Source: a virus. Taken from it: 64,000 nucleotides of DNA. Of this stretch, positions 16,123-26,344 are shown in pieces. The notes beneath the pieces were generated by a model. That model saw nothing but the letters and a program-made list of their open reading frames with translations. It ran no database searches and was not told the DNA's origin. The stretch is taken from IMG/VR virus record IMGVR_UViG_3300042561_002100, positions 115,527 through 179,526 of that record; one strand, 5' to 3'. The first letter of the stretch is position 1, and every line of letters begins with the position of its first letter. A program made the position numbers and the translations under genes.

Positions 16123-16890
16123 ATGTCTGTTCTACCTCGTCCAGTTTATCCTACCTATGAGATTGTTATTCCGTCTCTCAAAAAGAAAGTAAAGTTTCGG
16201 CCTTATAGAGCTGTAGAAGAAAAAGTTCTTGCAATCGCAATGGAGAGCGAAAACATCTCCGAGATTACTACTGCGATTAAGATGATTCTTGAAAATTGCA
16301 TTCAAGCTAAAGATGTTGATGTAGAAAGACTTGCAACTTTTGACATTGAATATCTTTTTCTTAATATTCGGGCAAAGGCATCTGGGGAGGTTATTGAACT
16401 TCAGGTTCTTTATCCTGGTGAAGAAGATCTCTATGTTCCTGTTAAGGTCAATATTGATGAGATTAAAATACAGGAAACTAAAGGTCACACCAATATTATT
16501 AAACTTGATGATGATATGACGATGATTATGAAGTATCCAACCTTTGACTTCTTCATTAAAGAGCAATTTGAGATGCCAGAAGATGCGGATACCGAAGATA
16601 AAATGAAGAAAGGTTATGATCTTATTGCTTCTTGTGTTGATAAGATCTGTAAAGGTGAAGATGTATGGTTAGCGGAAGATGTCGGAAGAGAAGAAGTTAT
16701 TTCCTTTCTAGATGATCTTCTCACAAAACAGTTTGAAAAAGTTGAGGAGTTTCTTAATACCATGCCGCAACTAAAACATACAATTAAGATTCAACATCCA
16801 ACTCGTACTGTTATTGATCCAAAAACCAAAAAAGAAGTTCCAGAAGAAGCAGAAATTACACTGAATGGGTTAGTTGATTTTTTTATCTAG
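16123..16890 (+). CDS. 26: Baseplate hub protein gp26
   Basis: 255 residues (T4 gp26: 208). The N-terminus PTYEIVIPSLKKKVKFRPYRAVEEKVLAIAMES and the following EITTAIKMILENC match the T4 baseplate hub gp26 family (PF12322 as I recall). The protein takes part in hub assembly. It is followed 2 nt later by gp51, the conserved cyanophage order. Confidence 0.85.
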   Translation: MSVLPRPVYPTYEIVIPSLKKKVKFRPYRAVEEKVLAIAMESENISEITTAIKMILENCIQAKDVDVERLATFDIEYLFLNIRAKASGEVIELQVLYPGEEDLYVPVKVNIDEIKIQETKGHTNIIKLDDDMTMIMKYPTFDFFIKEQFEMPEDADTEDKMKKGYDLIASCVDKICKGEDVWLAEDVGREEVISFLDDLLTKQFEKVEEFLNTMPQLKHTIKIQHPTRTVIDPKTKKEVPEEAEITLNGLVDFFI

Positions 16891-16892
16891 GA

Positions 16893-17084
16893 ATGTCGCA
16901 CACCAATCTTGAGGTGTATTATCGGCGAATGTTTGCATTAGTTCAATATCATAAATGGAATCCCGAATGGCTAGATAATATACTACCATGGGAATTTGAT
17001 GCATATGTTGAAATGTTAAAAATGCATCTAGAGGAAGAAAAAGTCAAACAGCAACAACAACAACAAAGTCAAAATAGGGTCTAA
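16893..17084 (+). CDS. 51: Baseplate hub assembly protein gp51-like
   Basis: 63 residues. YYRRMFALVQYHKWNPEWLDNILPWEFDAYVEMLKMHL matches the small cyanophage gp51 homologue following gp26. The tail is a Gln run (KQQQQQQSQ). T4 gp51 catalyses hub assembly and is not kept in the virion. Confidence 0.75.
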   Translation: MSHTNLEVYYRRMFALVQYHKWNPEWLDNILPWEFDAYVEMLKMHLEEEKVKQQQQQQSQNRV

Positions 17085-17087
17085 ATA
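17081..17087 (+). promoter_or_regulatory. Putative late promoter CTAAATA
   Basis: CTAAATA spans the gp51 stop codon and lies 24 nt before the ATG of the 900-residue tail protein. Confidence 0.5.
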
Positions 17088-17110
17088 TTCTGTAGTATCC
17101 ATAAGCCATA

Positions 17111-19813
17111 ATGCCGGCAACAAGAGTACGCCGCCCTAAAATAGAGGATCTTAAATTAACAGCAGTTCAGTTAGCGAAAGCGCAAGATTTTGTAGAAGAT
17201 CTTGGAATTGGTGTTAAGGATTCTCTATATTATTATGCGATCTTATGGTGTAAAAATCACGAAAAGTCAAACGGTGATTTTCTAACAGACAATCAAAGAA
17301 AAAAGTTTGATGACGACGTAAGCAAAAATAGACGAAGTGCTCTCACGCTTAAGATTTTAGGTGAGATTAGCTTATTACAAGAATCGGATAAAGATGATAA
17401 AGATCGGCTACAAAATAATACTTCCGCAACCAATCAACAATTAAGATCCAATACAACTCGTTTAAGACGACAGAAAACAAAGCCGATAAACAAACCACCT
17501 GTTCTAAAAATCACTATTGATAAGAGTGAAGTAGAAAAAGGTGAAAGTTATACCGTAAGCTGGAAGTCTGAAAATGCAATAGCTGTTTCTAGATCTGTTG
17601 GATTTTATCCAAAGATTCCAGACGTTGAACTGAGTGGATCTAGAACTTTTGTTGCAGATAGAATTGGTAGTAAGACTTTTGCTATCACAGTAAGATCAGC
17701 ATCCGGTAGAGGAGTATTATCCACAGCAAAAATTCAAATTGTTGAGACAAAAACATTACCCGATCAACAAGCGGCTCCAGCATCATCGCAACCAAGAATA
17801 AAAACCGCAAGATTAACAAGATCCACATCTTCTCAAGGACCAACACAAGTTTTTGTTGATATTAATGATTCACTCACAAATATTATTAAGATTCTTGATG
17901 CACAGAATAAGTTTCTTCTAAAAATAGGTAAGAAAAAGACCCAAGAAGATGAGAATGAGAATCGTAAAAAAAGAGAATCTCTGTTAAAAAAATCTAAAAG
18001 ATTCAGAAAACAGGTAATGAAAAAAGCCATGGCTCCTGTTAAGAATCTTCTTGAGAGAATATGGAAATTCATATATCTTACTTTTCTAGGAAGAGTTTTT
18101 ACTGAATTTATAAAATGGGCAAGTGATCCAAGTAATGCAGGAAAAATAAAATCTATTAGTAGATTTTTTAAAGACTTTTGGGTTTGGATTGCTGGTGCGG
18201 CAACAATATTCTTTACTCCACTGTATGGATTTATTAGGGGTACATTGAAGACACTCAACTTTTTCCGTAAAGTATTAATAAAAGCTCCAATAAGAAATTT
18301 ATTATTTAATCCTACGGTTTTAGCTATAGCTGGAATAACGGGATTGGCAGTTGCGGCCAATGAAGTAACAGGACAACGAAAAGCAGCAAAGCTTCAGACA
18401 GAGAGAGCTGCCAAAGTTCAAGCCGGAAAGGCAATTGATGTTCCTGGCATTGATATTATTAACGAAAAGTATAAAACACCTGGAATTGGTGGAAGAACTG
18501 AAAGAGGTTTCCTAAAAGGTGCATCTACTGGTGGAATCGTAACACCTAGCACCGGAATAACAGTAAAGGGTGCTGGTGTTGATACTCAATTAGTTCCAAT
18601 TCAAGATGGTGGTTCTGTTGTCTTACAAAAAGGAGAAGCGATTCTTCAAAAAGGTGCGAGAGAACGAATGATCTCTTCAACCGGAATTGATCCTCTTATG
18701 TTCAATATTGGAGCTAATGCTAATAGACCAAGAACAATCGGATCCAAGTTGACCACAATGAGTACAGGTGGAATTGTTGGAGGTAAATTAGATCTCATAA
18801 AACCACAAGCTAGATCTATTCTTGACAGACTTATTAAAGGTGGTCTAACACCAACAGCCGCCGCTGGTGTTGTTTCTAATATCGGTGTTGAAAGTGCTTA
18901 CACTTATGATCCAAATACTCATCAACATAGAGGTGGTCCTGGTAGAGGATTAGTTCAATGGGAAAAGGGCGGAAGATTTGATACTGATCCAATGAATCTT
19001 ACATCTTTTGCTAAAAGTAGAGGAAAACCATGGAATGATTTGAATACTCAAGTTGATTTTATTCTACATGAACTAAACAATCATCCTGAATATAGTTTAG
19101 TAAAAGATAAAATCAATAAGGCTAAAAATATAGGAGAAGCAACCAAAATCTTTTTGAATGATTATGAAAAAGCCGGCACCCCTCATATTGAAAATAGATT
19201 AGCTGTCGGTAATCAATTGATGAAAAGTGGTTGGTTAAATCCACCAAAACAAAAAACAAAATCTCAGTTTCCCGATATACTGAGAATGCTCACAGGACAG
19301 CCTAGAGCGGTTTCGGCTGCGGAATCCCCCAAACCAAGCCGGGCATCAACCAAACCAAAACCGATGCCGAAACCCCAACCCCCGCAACGGTCTTGGTGGG
19401 ATCCTAGACGCCTTATGGGGTTGAAAAAGGGTGGTCTGATAAGAGCGAGTCATCCGACTGCTGGAAGTAATCCAGATGATAAACATTTAGCACTTTTGAA
19501 AGCAGGTGAGTATGTTATTCCTAGACTTACTGTTCAACGAGTCGGATTAAACTTCTTTGATAATCTTGTTGCAAAAACCGACGAGAATTCAAATGCAGCT
19601 AGAATGTTACCGATTCCAAAAGATGATAGTATTCTTCCACCATCACCAAGAATGGGTAATATGGGTGGATTTATAACACTTCCACCGATGGCACATAACA
19701 TGATGGATGATAAAACAAATTCTCCTGTGACAAGTGTTCCGAGTTTTGGTGTTATTGCACCGATGGGAACTGGTGTTCGTCAGATGCTCGCTGAAATTTA
19801 CGGTATTGGTTAA
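17111..19813 (+). CDS. Tape-measure-like tail protein with tail-lysozyme domain
   Basis: 900 residues. In order: helical N-terminus; an Ig-like domain at about 134-218; a basic coiled segment; hydrophobic helices at about 315-425, as in tape-measure proteins; Gly-rich turns (GGIVTPSTG); a phage tail lysozyme domain at about 560-700 with AAGVVSNIGVESAYTYDP and GRGLVQWEKGGRFD; a Pro/Lys linker near 735-790 that is visibly GC-rich (about 19300-19430); and a C-terminal KAGEYVIPRLTVQRVG segment. It probably sits at the hub and opens peptidoglycan during injection. Confidence 0.7.
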   Translation: MPATRVRRPKIEDLKLTAVQLAKAQDFVEDLGIGVKDSLYYYAILWCKNHEKSNGDFLTDNQRKKFDDDVSKNRRSALTLKILGEISLLQESDKDDKDRLQNNTSATNQQLRSNTTRLRRQKTKPINKPPVLKITIDKSEVEKGESYTVSWKSENAIAVSRSVGFYPKIPDVELSGSRTFVADRIGSKTFAITVRSASGRGVLSTAKIQIVETKTLPDQQAAPASSQPRIKTARLTRSTSSQGPTQVFVDINDSLTNIIKILDAQNKFLLKIGKKKTQEDENENRKKRESLLKKSKRFRKQVMKKAMAPVKNLLERIWKFIYLTFLGRVFTEFIKWASDPSNAGKIKSISRFFKDFWVWIAGAATIFFTPLYGFIRGTLKTLNFFRKVLIKAPIRNLLFNPTVLAIAGITGLAVAANEVTGQRKAAKLQTERAAKVQAGKAIDVPGIDIINEKYKTPGIGGRTERGFLKGASTGGIVTPSTGITVKGAGVDTQLVPIQDGGSVVLQKGEAILQKGARERMISSTGIDPLMFNIGANANRPRTIGSKLTTMSTGGIVGGKLDLIKPQARSILDRLIKGGLTPTAAAGVVSNIGVESAYTYDPNTHQHRGGPGRGLVQWEKGGRFDTDPMNLTSFAKSRGKPWNDLNTQVDFILHELNNHPEYSLVKDKINKAKNIGEATKIFLNDYEKAGTPHIENRLAVGNQLMKSGWLNPPKQKTKSQFPDILRMLTGQPRAVSAAESPKPSRASTKPKPMPKPQPPQRSWWDPRRLMGLKKGGLIRASHPTAGSNPDDKHLALLKAGEYVIPRLTVQRVGLNFFDNLVAKTDENSNAARMLPIPKDDSILPPSPRMGNMGGFITLPPMAHNMMDDKTNSPVTSVPSFGVIAPMGTGVRQMLAEIYGIG

Positions 19814-22644
19814 TGGATCCACAATCAAAAAATCGTTCATTAACTGATAAGGCACTTGTTCTTAAGATTCGTAAAAAAGTCTTAACGATGGAGAAGGTAT
19901 TAAAAAATAGTATCGGGGCACAACTTCTTAATCAAAAGAATGATGATAAACAAAAGAAGAAAAGTAAAAAATTATCAGACGATAAAGATAAGAAAAAAAG
20001 AAGAAAACAGACGCTCTTTGAGAAGGTAAGAAATAAAGCTGCTGTTAAGACCGGAATTTTTGATGGATTAACAAACTTTTTTGTTAATAGTCTTTTAGGT
20101 TTTGTTTTTACTAAGATCATACCATTTCTTCCAAGATTAACTGGAATTCTTGGAGCATTGAAACCTGCTGGTGATTTTCTCGCACTTATCGCCAGACTTT
20201 TCATGGGTGCAATTGGTGGATTTATTGAGACTGGTTATAAGGTTCATGATCAATTAAAGGGTAAGCATGAGGCAATTAAAAAGATTCCAATTAAACAAGA
20301 ATTTAACTCTTTTCAGCAAGCATTAACTAATACTCTTAGTGATGTTACTGATGTTGTTTATAAAATTGCTGGTCAAGATACACCTAAAACTGCAACATCA
20401 AAAACACAACAGAAGCCAATAAAAGGTGCTGCAACTGGTGGAACAATAGGACCAACCAGAGGAAACATTCCAGTTTATAAATCTCCAACAAGAGAGCTAA
20501 AATCAACAAGACAAACAAGAGTTCCAAGAAAGCAAAGTATTCCTGAAACAAATATCGGTAAAGATGTTGGTGGTGAAGCAAAAGTTCGGAGATTTTATGG
20601 AAGTCCCAAAATCGGACTTGGTGGCATTCTCGGTATTTTTAGACCAAAAGGAACACCTTCAAGAAAAACACCAGTTGATAGTATCTCCAATGTCTCCAAG
20701 ACCTTGAGAAGAAGAAATCAACTATTTGGTGATATTGCAAGTGTTGGTTCCGATCTCGCTTTAGGTCAAAAACCAAGTAAGACTGTTTATAAAAACACTG
20801 CTAAAGATGTTATTGAATTAGCGAGATTTATTGCAGAACGACAGGAGCAAAAACAAAAAGATTCAATTTTTGCAATGGCTTATGGTGGTGTTATTCCTTC
20901 TAGAGCATCAGAAGTTGCATCCAGAAATAATCTGGTTGAAATGGTTTCTGTTATTATTGAAAGATCTGTTGAAGAAAGAGTTAATAAGGCAATTGGTGAT
21001 TTTAGGCAACCCATTGGCCGAGATGAAATGCTTGAAAAGAATAGACAAAAAGGTGGCGGTGTATCTGGACCAGATTATGGTACATCTGAAGGTGTGAGTG
21101 GTATTTCTGGGGGAACTTATGGTGGCTATAATCCCAGAGGCGGTTTAGAAAAACAGATCTACGAATATCTAACCAAAGATAAGAAGATGAGTGATATTCA
21201 AGCTCTCGGTCTTATGGCTAATATTTCAAGAGAGAGTAGTTTTATTCCAAATAACAGAGAACCTGGCGGAACTGGTATCGGATTATTCCAATGGTCTCAT
21301 GGAAGACGAGTACCATTTATGAGAGCGGTTCCTGACTGGGAAACAAATTGGAAGGCGCAGATTGATTATGCACTAAATGAGCCACAATCTCTATCGGGAG
21401 TAAGACCCGGCTCCTATTCCACTAAAAGTTTTGCTTCTGCACAAGAAGCTGCAGATTGGTGGATGGCTGAATGGGAAAGACCCGCTGATAAAATTTCTGG
21501 TTCCAGAAAACATTCAGGATATTTAAGAGATATTCCTAGAGGACCACAAGGTAGTGCTATGTTTAGAGCACCCGAGTTTTCTTCTAGTGAAGTAGAATCT
21601 AAATCAACAGGATTTAGAAGTGGTCTTAAAACTGGCCCAGAAGGTAGAATTGGTGCAGGAACTGGATATCACGTTGATGCGAGATTTGTTACTGGTCTAT
21701 CATTAAAGGATAAAATCGCAATGATGGATTCTATGGCATCTGCTCATGCAGCGGAAGGTTATGTTATGGAATTCTCTGGTGTTGGTGTTAGTAATCTAAG
21801 ATGGAATCCTAATGCAAGTCAAAAAGAAAAAGAGGAATTAGCAAAGAGGGTGTTAGTTTCACACCATTCTGCTAGAGCAGGCTATGAGCCATTCGATTAT
21901 TTTATTGTTAAACAAAATGTTAAAAATAGATTTGTTGGTGGATCTGATCTGTCTGTTTCTGGTATTGCAGGAGCTAACATAATGGCACCAAAAATATCAG
22001 GTGGAACTTTTGAATATCAAGCAGAACCCGGTGGCTATGGCAGATTTCTTGTTATTCGTGATAAGAATGGGAATTTAGTGATGAAAATAGGTCATGGTGA
22101 TTTGGGTTTACCTTCTCCAAGAGAATTAGGAAAAAGATTTAATATGGATGAATTGCGGGAGTCTGATAGTGGATTGGTTATTAAGAATGGCAAACAAGGT
22201 GTGATGGTTGATGGCAAATTTAAACCAAAAAAATGGACAAATGAAGAAAAACTTAAATTTGAGCAAACTTCTAATACTCCAAAGAAAGATAACAAAAAAT
22301 CCAACACCAAACAAAATATTAAGACTACCACCAAAACAATTAATAATCGCTCCCGAAAAATTCCAAAAACCAATAAACCTGCAGCTAAACCAAATGCTCT
22401 TCAAAGCACCTGGAGTAATATAAAAAGTGGATTCAAAAAATTAACAGGATTGAAGCGAGGTGGATTCATCGGTAATTACTCAAGTGTTCCATCTGGCTAT
22501 GCTTCTTATGAAAATTATGGAGGTTCGGTTATTGTTGCAATTCAACCTGTTATGATACAAAAAGAAGTGGCGATTGATAACACTATTCCGATACCATTTC
22601 CAATGCCTTCTAGTGTAAATAATGTATCCAACTTTAGAGGATAA
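19813..22644 (+). CDS. Second tape-measure-like protein with tail-lysozyme domain
   Basis: 943 residues, start touching the previous stop (TAATGG). Layout parallels the gene before it: basic N-terminus, membrane-like helices at about 75-145, Gly-rich linkers, then a tail-lysozyme domain at about 430-545 (ALGLMANISRESSFIPNN, GTGIGLFQWSHGRR). A further region around 700-740 (GGYGRFLVIRDKNGNLVMKIGHGDLG) recalls an M23-type beta core, without a clear metal site. The C-terminal segment repeats the LKRGG motif. The pair likely arose by duplication. Confidence 0.65.
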   Translation: MDPQSKNRSLTDKALVLKIRKKVLTMEKVLKNSIGAQLLNQKNDDKQKKKSKKLSDDKDKKKRRKQTLFEKVRNKAAVKTGIFDGLTNFFVNSLLGFVFTKIIPFLPRLTGILGALKPAGDFLALIARLFMGAIGGFIETGYKVHDQLKGKHEAIKKIPIKQEFNSFQQALTNTLSDVTDVVYKIAGQDTPKTATSKTQQKPIKGAATGGTIGPTRGNIPVYKSPTRELKSTRQTRVPRKQSIPETNIGKDVGGEAKVRRFYGSPKIGLGGILGIFRPKGTPSRKTPVDSISNVSKTLRRRNQLFGDIASVGSDLALGQKPSKTVYKNTAKDVIELARFIAERQEQKQKDSIFAMAYGGVIPSRASEVASRNNLVEMVSVIIERSVEERVNKAIGDFRQPIGRDEMLEKNRQKGGGVSGPDYGTSEGVSGISGGTYGGYNPRGGLEKQIYEYLTKDKKMSDIQALGLMANISRESSFIPNNREPGGTGIGLFQWSHGRRVPFMRAVPDWETNWKAQIDYALNEPQSLSGVRPGSYSTKSFASAQEAADWWMAEWERPADKISGSRKHSGYLRDIPRGPQGSAMFRAPEFSSSEVESKSTGFRSGLKTGPEGRIGAGTGYHVDARFVTGLSLKDKIAMMDSMASAHAAEGYVMEFSGVGVSNLRWNPNASQKEKEELAKRVLVSHHSARAGYEPFDYFIVKQNVKNRFVGGSDLSVSGIAGANIMAPKISGGTFEYQAEPGGYGRFLVIRDKNGNLVMKIGHGDLGLPSPRELGKRFNMDELRESDSGLVIKNGKQGVMVDGKFKPKKWTNEEKLKFEQTSNTPKKDNKKSNTKQNIKTTTKTINNRSRKIPKTNKPAAKPNALQSTWSNIKSGFKKLTGLKRGGFIGNYSSVPSGYASYENYGGSVIVAIQPVMIQKEVAIDNTIPIPFPMPSSVNNVSNFRG

Positions 22645-23975
22645 TGACACTTAATCTTAATGCTGCGGTGAGTTCTTCGCAGTTAAAACAATTCACATTA
22701 TACTCTAATAACAACAGAGATGTTGATATTACTGGTGGTTTTATTGAGATGTGTTTTTATCAAAGTTGTCTTGATTATAGTGTAAGAGTAACAGCCATTA
22801 TTGGTGATACTGGTTATCGTCTAGAAAACAACTCTTCTGGTATGTTTGAAAGAGATGATCTTAATCTAACGGCGGGAGAAAAAGCAACAATTCTTGCGGA
22901 AGATGGTTATGGTAATAAACTCTCATTTTTAGACGATTATCATCTAAGACTTCAACAAGTAAGAGATATAGATGAACATACAGGTAAAGCCGTATTCACT
23001 TTAGATTTTTATTCTAAAGAATGTATTGATAATGAATTGGTTGATTGTAGAGTCACCAAAAGATATAACGGTAGAATTTCTGATTCAGTTTCTTCTATTT
23101 TAAGTGAAACTCTTAAGACACCAAAAAAGCTTTATATTGATGAGACGATTAATAAGTTTAACTTTCTTGGTAATATAGAAAAACCATTCTATAAAATTCC
23201 TTGGCTCGCATCTAAATCGGTTCCTAATCTACCAGAATCCATCGGGAAATACGCCGGTTATTTTTTCTATGAGACACCAGATGACGGTCATGGTAATGGA
23301 GGTTATCATTTCAAATCTATTGATAAATTTTTCTCACAGACACCCAAAAAGAAACTGATTTTCAATAATACACCATTTCTTCCTTCCGGATATGATGAGA
23401 AGATTCTTGCATATTCAATCAATAGCTCGGTCAATTTGGATAATACTCTTAGAATGGGTTCACTCACAAAACCGATTCTTAAAAGTTTCAATCCATTCAC
23501 TCAAGAGTACAAAGAGGAAACAACTTTTAGTGATGTTGAGAGAATGAATGAGAATTATATGGGTGGTACAAATATGCCACAAATTGCTCAGGATTTAGAT
23601 CTTTGGAATAAATCAACCAAAATTTATAACAGATGGAAGCCGATCGGTATTCTTCCAACTGGTAGTACGCTTGAAAAACAATTAGAAGAGATTGAAGCCG
23701 CAGATTGGGATATTGAGTCTATTGAAAGGCAGGCAAAGGCGAGATACAATAATCTCTTCAACACCCGCCTAAATATTACCATTCCGGGTGATTTCTCTAT
23801 TCAAGCTGGTAACATCTTAACATGTGACTTTCCAGAAATATCAGGCAAGGCATCAAAGATTGTCAGTAATAAGAAGAGTGGAAATTATCTGGTTATTGAT
23901 GTGGCTCACAGAATAACAAAAATGAATTGTTTCACATCAATAAATCTAGTAAGAGAATCAATCTACAAGACATAA
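22644..23975 (+). CDS. 27: Baseplate hub protein gp27-like
   Basis: 443 residues. N-terminal beta-rich tube-like domains (DITGGFIEMCFYQSCLDYSVRVTAIIGDTG...) and a C-terminal part ending FSIQAGNILTCDFPE fit the hub subunit that holds the central spike. Placed directly before the gp5-like gene, as gp27 and gp5 act together. Start overlaps the previous stop (ATGA-like). Confidence 0.65.
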   Translation: MTLNLNAAVSSSQLKQFTLYSNNNRDVDITGGFIEMCFYQSCLDYSVRVTAIIGDTGYRLENNSSGMFERDDLNLTAGEKATILAEDGYGNKLSFLDDYHLRLQQVRDIDEHTGKAVFTLDFYSKECIDNELVDCRVTKRYNGRISDSVSSILSETLKTPKKLYIDETINKFNFLGNIEKPFYKIPWLASKSVPNLPESIGKYAGYFFYETPDDGHGNGGYHFKSIDKFFSQTPKKKLIFNNTPFLPSGYDEKILAYSINSSVNLDNTLRMGSLTKPILKSFNPFTQEYKEETTFSDVERMNENYMGGTNMPQIAQDLDLWNKSTKIYNRWKPIGILPTGSTLEKQLEEIEAADWDIESIERQAKARYNNLFNTRLNITIPGDFSIQAGNILTCDFPEISGKASKIVSNKKSGNYLVIDVAHRITKMNCFTSINLVRESIYKT

Positions 23976-23979
23976 ATTT

Positions 23980-24189
23980 ATGAATAGTATTACCGAACAC
24001 ATTAGATCAAATCAAAAAGAACTTGATAATCCGGGTCTTAGTCCACAAAGACGCAGACATGTTTCTCAAGAATTAGACTTTCTTGAACGTTATCAAAGAA
24101 ATCATCCCGATTCCGATAAAGATCCATCGGCTCTAGAGCTTTATTGTGATGAAAATCCCAATGCATTAGAATGTAGAATTCATGAGTGA
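23980..24189 (+). CDS. Small protein with CP12-like C-terminal Cys motif
   Basis: 69 residues. The C-terminus LELYCDENPNALECRIHE has two Cys separated by eight residues in the pattern C-D-E-N-P-x-x-x-E-C-R, the GAPDH-binding hook of CP12, the redox switch of the Calvin cycle. The N-terminal half is a charged helix pair without the AWD-VEEL core of full CP12. It lies between the hub genes and overlaps the gp5-like start by 8 nt. It may be a CP12-like effector or a structural protein that only shares the motif. Confidence 0.6.
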   Translation: MNSITEHIRSNQKELDNPGLSPQRRRHVSQELDFLERYQRNHPDSDKDPSALELYCDENPNALECRIHE

Positions 24190-26344
24190 AACTCCTGGAG
24201 TTAATGCTACTTATTGGTGGGTGGGACAGGTTGTTGATGAGAAGAACTGGCAAAAATCTCAAACCGGTTTACTTCATCGTCCGACCGATACTAAAGGTGA
24301 AACGTTTTCTTATAAAGTGAGAATCGTAGGTCGGCACACTCCAGAAACTCCAAGTATTGATCTCCCAACGGCTTCTGTTGCCTTACCTGTAACCGCTGGC
24401 GGAGGATTGGCGGGATCTGTTCAAACACCAAACATAAGACAGGGTTCTTATGTTGTTGGGTTTTATCGTGATGGTAAAGACGGCAATGAGCCTTTTATTG
24501 CATTTGTTCTTCCGGTAAATCCAAAAACGAGTCTGTTTCCAGAAGAACCAGAAAAAGGATTTATCGCAAGAAGTGCGTTCACGAATAAACCAATTCCAAC
24601 GGGAAATATCGGCGCGGAAAATAAACCCACCGAAAGCATTGATCCAAATCTATACACAACAGCCGATAGAGATCGTTATGTTGATGGAAGAAGATCCTTT
24701 TATCTTCCAAAAACAAAGGCATGTGAAGGTCCATCGGGTCCGTTAAAGGGAATTCAAAAATCTATTGGTGATGCAATATCAATAACAAATCTTATTAAAT
24801 CTGGTGTATTAGGAAGTGCGTCTGATCTTTCTGGATTATTAGATAATCAATTATCCTCAATTCAAAATCGTACAACGGGATTGGTGAAGACTCTTATTGA
24901 TTCAATGAGAACTTCGGTTATGAATAAAATCAATAAGGAATTCAGCGAAAAGTTAGATCAATTTAATCCTCAAGAGAGAATCAAATACAGTAAAGAATTT
25001 GAGAGTGCTAACGATATTGTATTTTGTTTATTTCAAAAGATTCTAAATCGTCTACCCAATATTATTAAAGATCTTTTTGATAGTGTTATTGATAAGTACG
25101 TCAATGCACCTCTTTGTGCTGCGGAAAATTTTCTAGCTGAAATACTATCAAAGGTCTTTGGTGAATTATCTGACGGTATTAGTGGAATTCTTGCATTTTC
25201 GGGAATAGGTGATGTCACCAATCAGATCTATTCTGGTTTATCAATTTTTGTTGGAGTTTTAGAGTTTCTCACCTGTGAAGATGATATAAATTGTGAGATG
25301 AATGAGCAATGGAGTATTTTTAGTGGACCCAAAAAGGCTCTTGAAAATCTAGGCTCAGATATTGATAAAAGAATTGCTGGTATCACTTCATCTATCACAA
25401 ACAATGAAAATAATTCGTCTTGTAGTACATCTCAAGTACCTTGTGGTCCACCAACCGTTAGATTCTTAAGTTCTTCGGGTTCAGGAGCATCAGCTAATCC
25501 CATCGTGAGTTTCACTGGATCTATTATCGGATTTGATATTATTACTGGTGGAAGTGGATACACATCACCACCAACAATTGAGATTGTTGATAAATGTGGT
25601 AATGGTTCTGGTGCCATGGGAGTTGCAATTATGAGAAAAGATAATTCGTCTGTTATTGATAATGTCGTAATGATTGATAGTGGCGCTGGTTATTTGCAAT
25701 ATCCAGACGGAAGTACCGGAGGAGAAGGATTTATATTCTCAAATCCAAATGATACGATTATTTTCAATGAAACTTCAGGATATTCTGTCTATGGTCCAGG
25801 AACTGTTGTTGATGTACTGGAAAATGATTTAATTTATTTTAAGACTTTTGCTAATACCACAGTTTATAATTCCAGCGGAAATGTTTTACAAGACATAATT
25901 GGAAAAGGTCCGACAGTTCCAGTGACAATAAACTATAATGGAACTCTCACAACTTCGGTATCAGATGATATAATCTCAAATCGTGGTGATTTTCCTTCTT
26001 CTGATAACTCTTATCCAGTTGTTCTCACTATTGATGATATAGCTGTCACTAATTCTGGATCTAATTATGTTAATGGTGATGAAGTAGTATTAGCTCCGTC
26101 TAATGGCGCTGAAATTTCAATCTCCTTTGATAACAATGGATCTATTAAAAATGTGGTTGTTAACAATGGAGGAATAGGCTTTACAGAAGTTCCAAAAATA
26201 TCAATTAAAACAAAAACCGGATTCAATGCAAATCTTATTCCTGTGTTTAAGGTTCTAAGAGTTGGTGATAGTAAAGAAGATATTATACCACCAAATACAC
26301 CTATCGTGAATGTTATTGATTGTGTGGGGGTTGTAGAGAAATGA
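24182..26344 (+). CDS. 5: Central spike/hub protein gp5-like
   Basis: 720 residues. Residues 1-120 form the OB-like domain of gp5/VgrG (VNATYWWVGQVVDEKNW, YKVRIVGRHTPETPS, GSYVVGFYRDGKDGNEPFIAFVLP). No T4-lysozyme domain is present; that function seems moved to the two upstream tail-lysozyme proteins. The C-terminal third has repeats of the type GGSGYTSPPTIEI / DSGAGYLQYPDG / NSGSNYVNGDEVVLAP. Overlaps the next gene by ATGA. Confidence 0.75.
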   Translation: MSETPGVNATYWWVGQVVDEKNWQKSQTGLLHRPTDTKGETFSYKVRIVGRHTPETPSIDLPTASVALPVTAGGGLAGSVQTPNIRQGSYVVGFYRDGKDGNEPFIAFVLPVNPKTSLFPEEPEKGFIARSAFTNKPIPTGNIGAENKPTESIDPNLYTTADRDRYVDGRRSFYLPKTKACEGPSGPLKGIQKSIGDAISITNLIKSGVLGSASDLSGLLDNQLSSIQNRTTGLVKTLIDSMRTSVMNKINKEFSEKLDQFNPQERIKYSKEFESANDIVFCLFQKILNRLPNIIKDLFDSVIDKYVNAPLCAAENFLAEILSKVFGELSDGISGILAFSGIGDVTNQIYSGLSIFVGVLEFLTCEDDINCEMNEQWSIFSGPKKALENLGSDIDKRIAGITSSITNNENNSSCSTSQVPCGPPTVRFLSSSGSGASANPIVSFTGSIIGFDIITGGSGYTSPPTIEIVDKCGNGSGAMGVAIMRKDNSSVIDNVVMIDSGAGYLQYPDGSTGGEGFIFSNPNDTIIFNETSGYSVYGPGTVVDVLENDLIYFKTFANTTVYNSSGNVLQDIIGKGPTVPVTINYNGTLTTSVSDDIISNRGDFPSSDNSYPVVLTIDDIAVTNSGSNYVNGDEVVLAPSNGAEISISFDNNGSIKNVVVNNGGIGFTEVPKISIKTKTGFNANLIPVFKVLRVGDSKEDIIPPNTPIVNVIDCVGVVEK

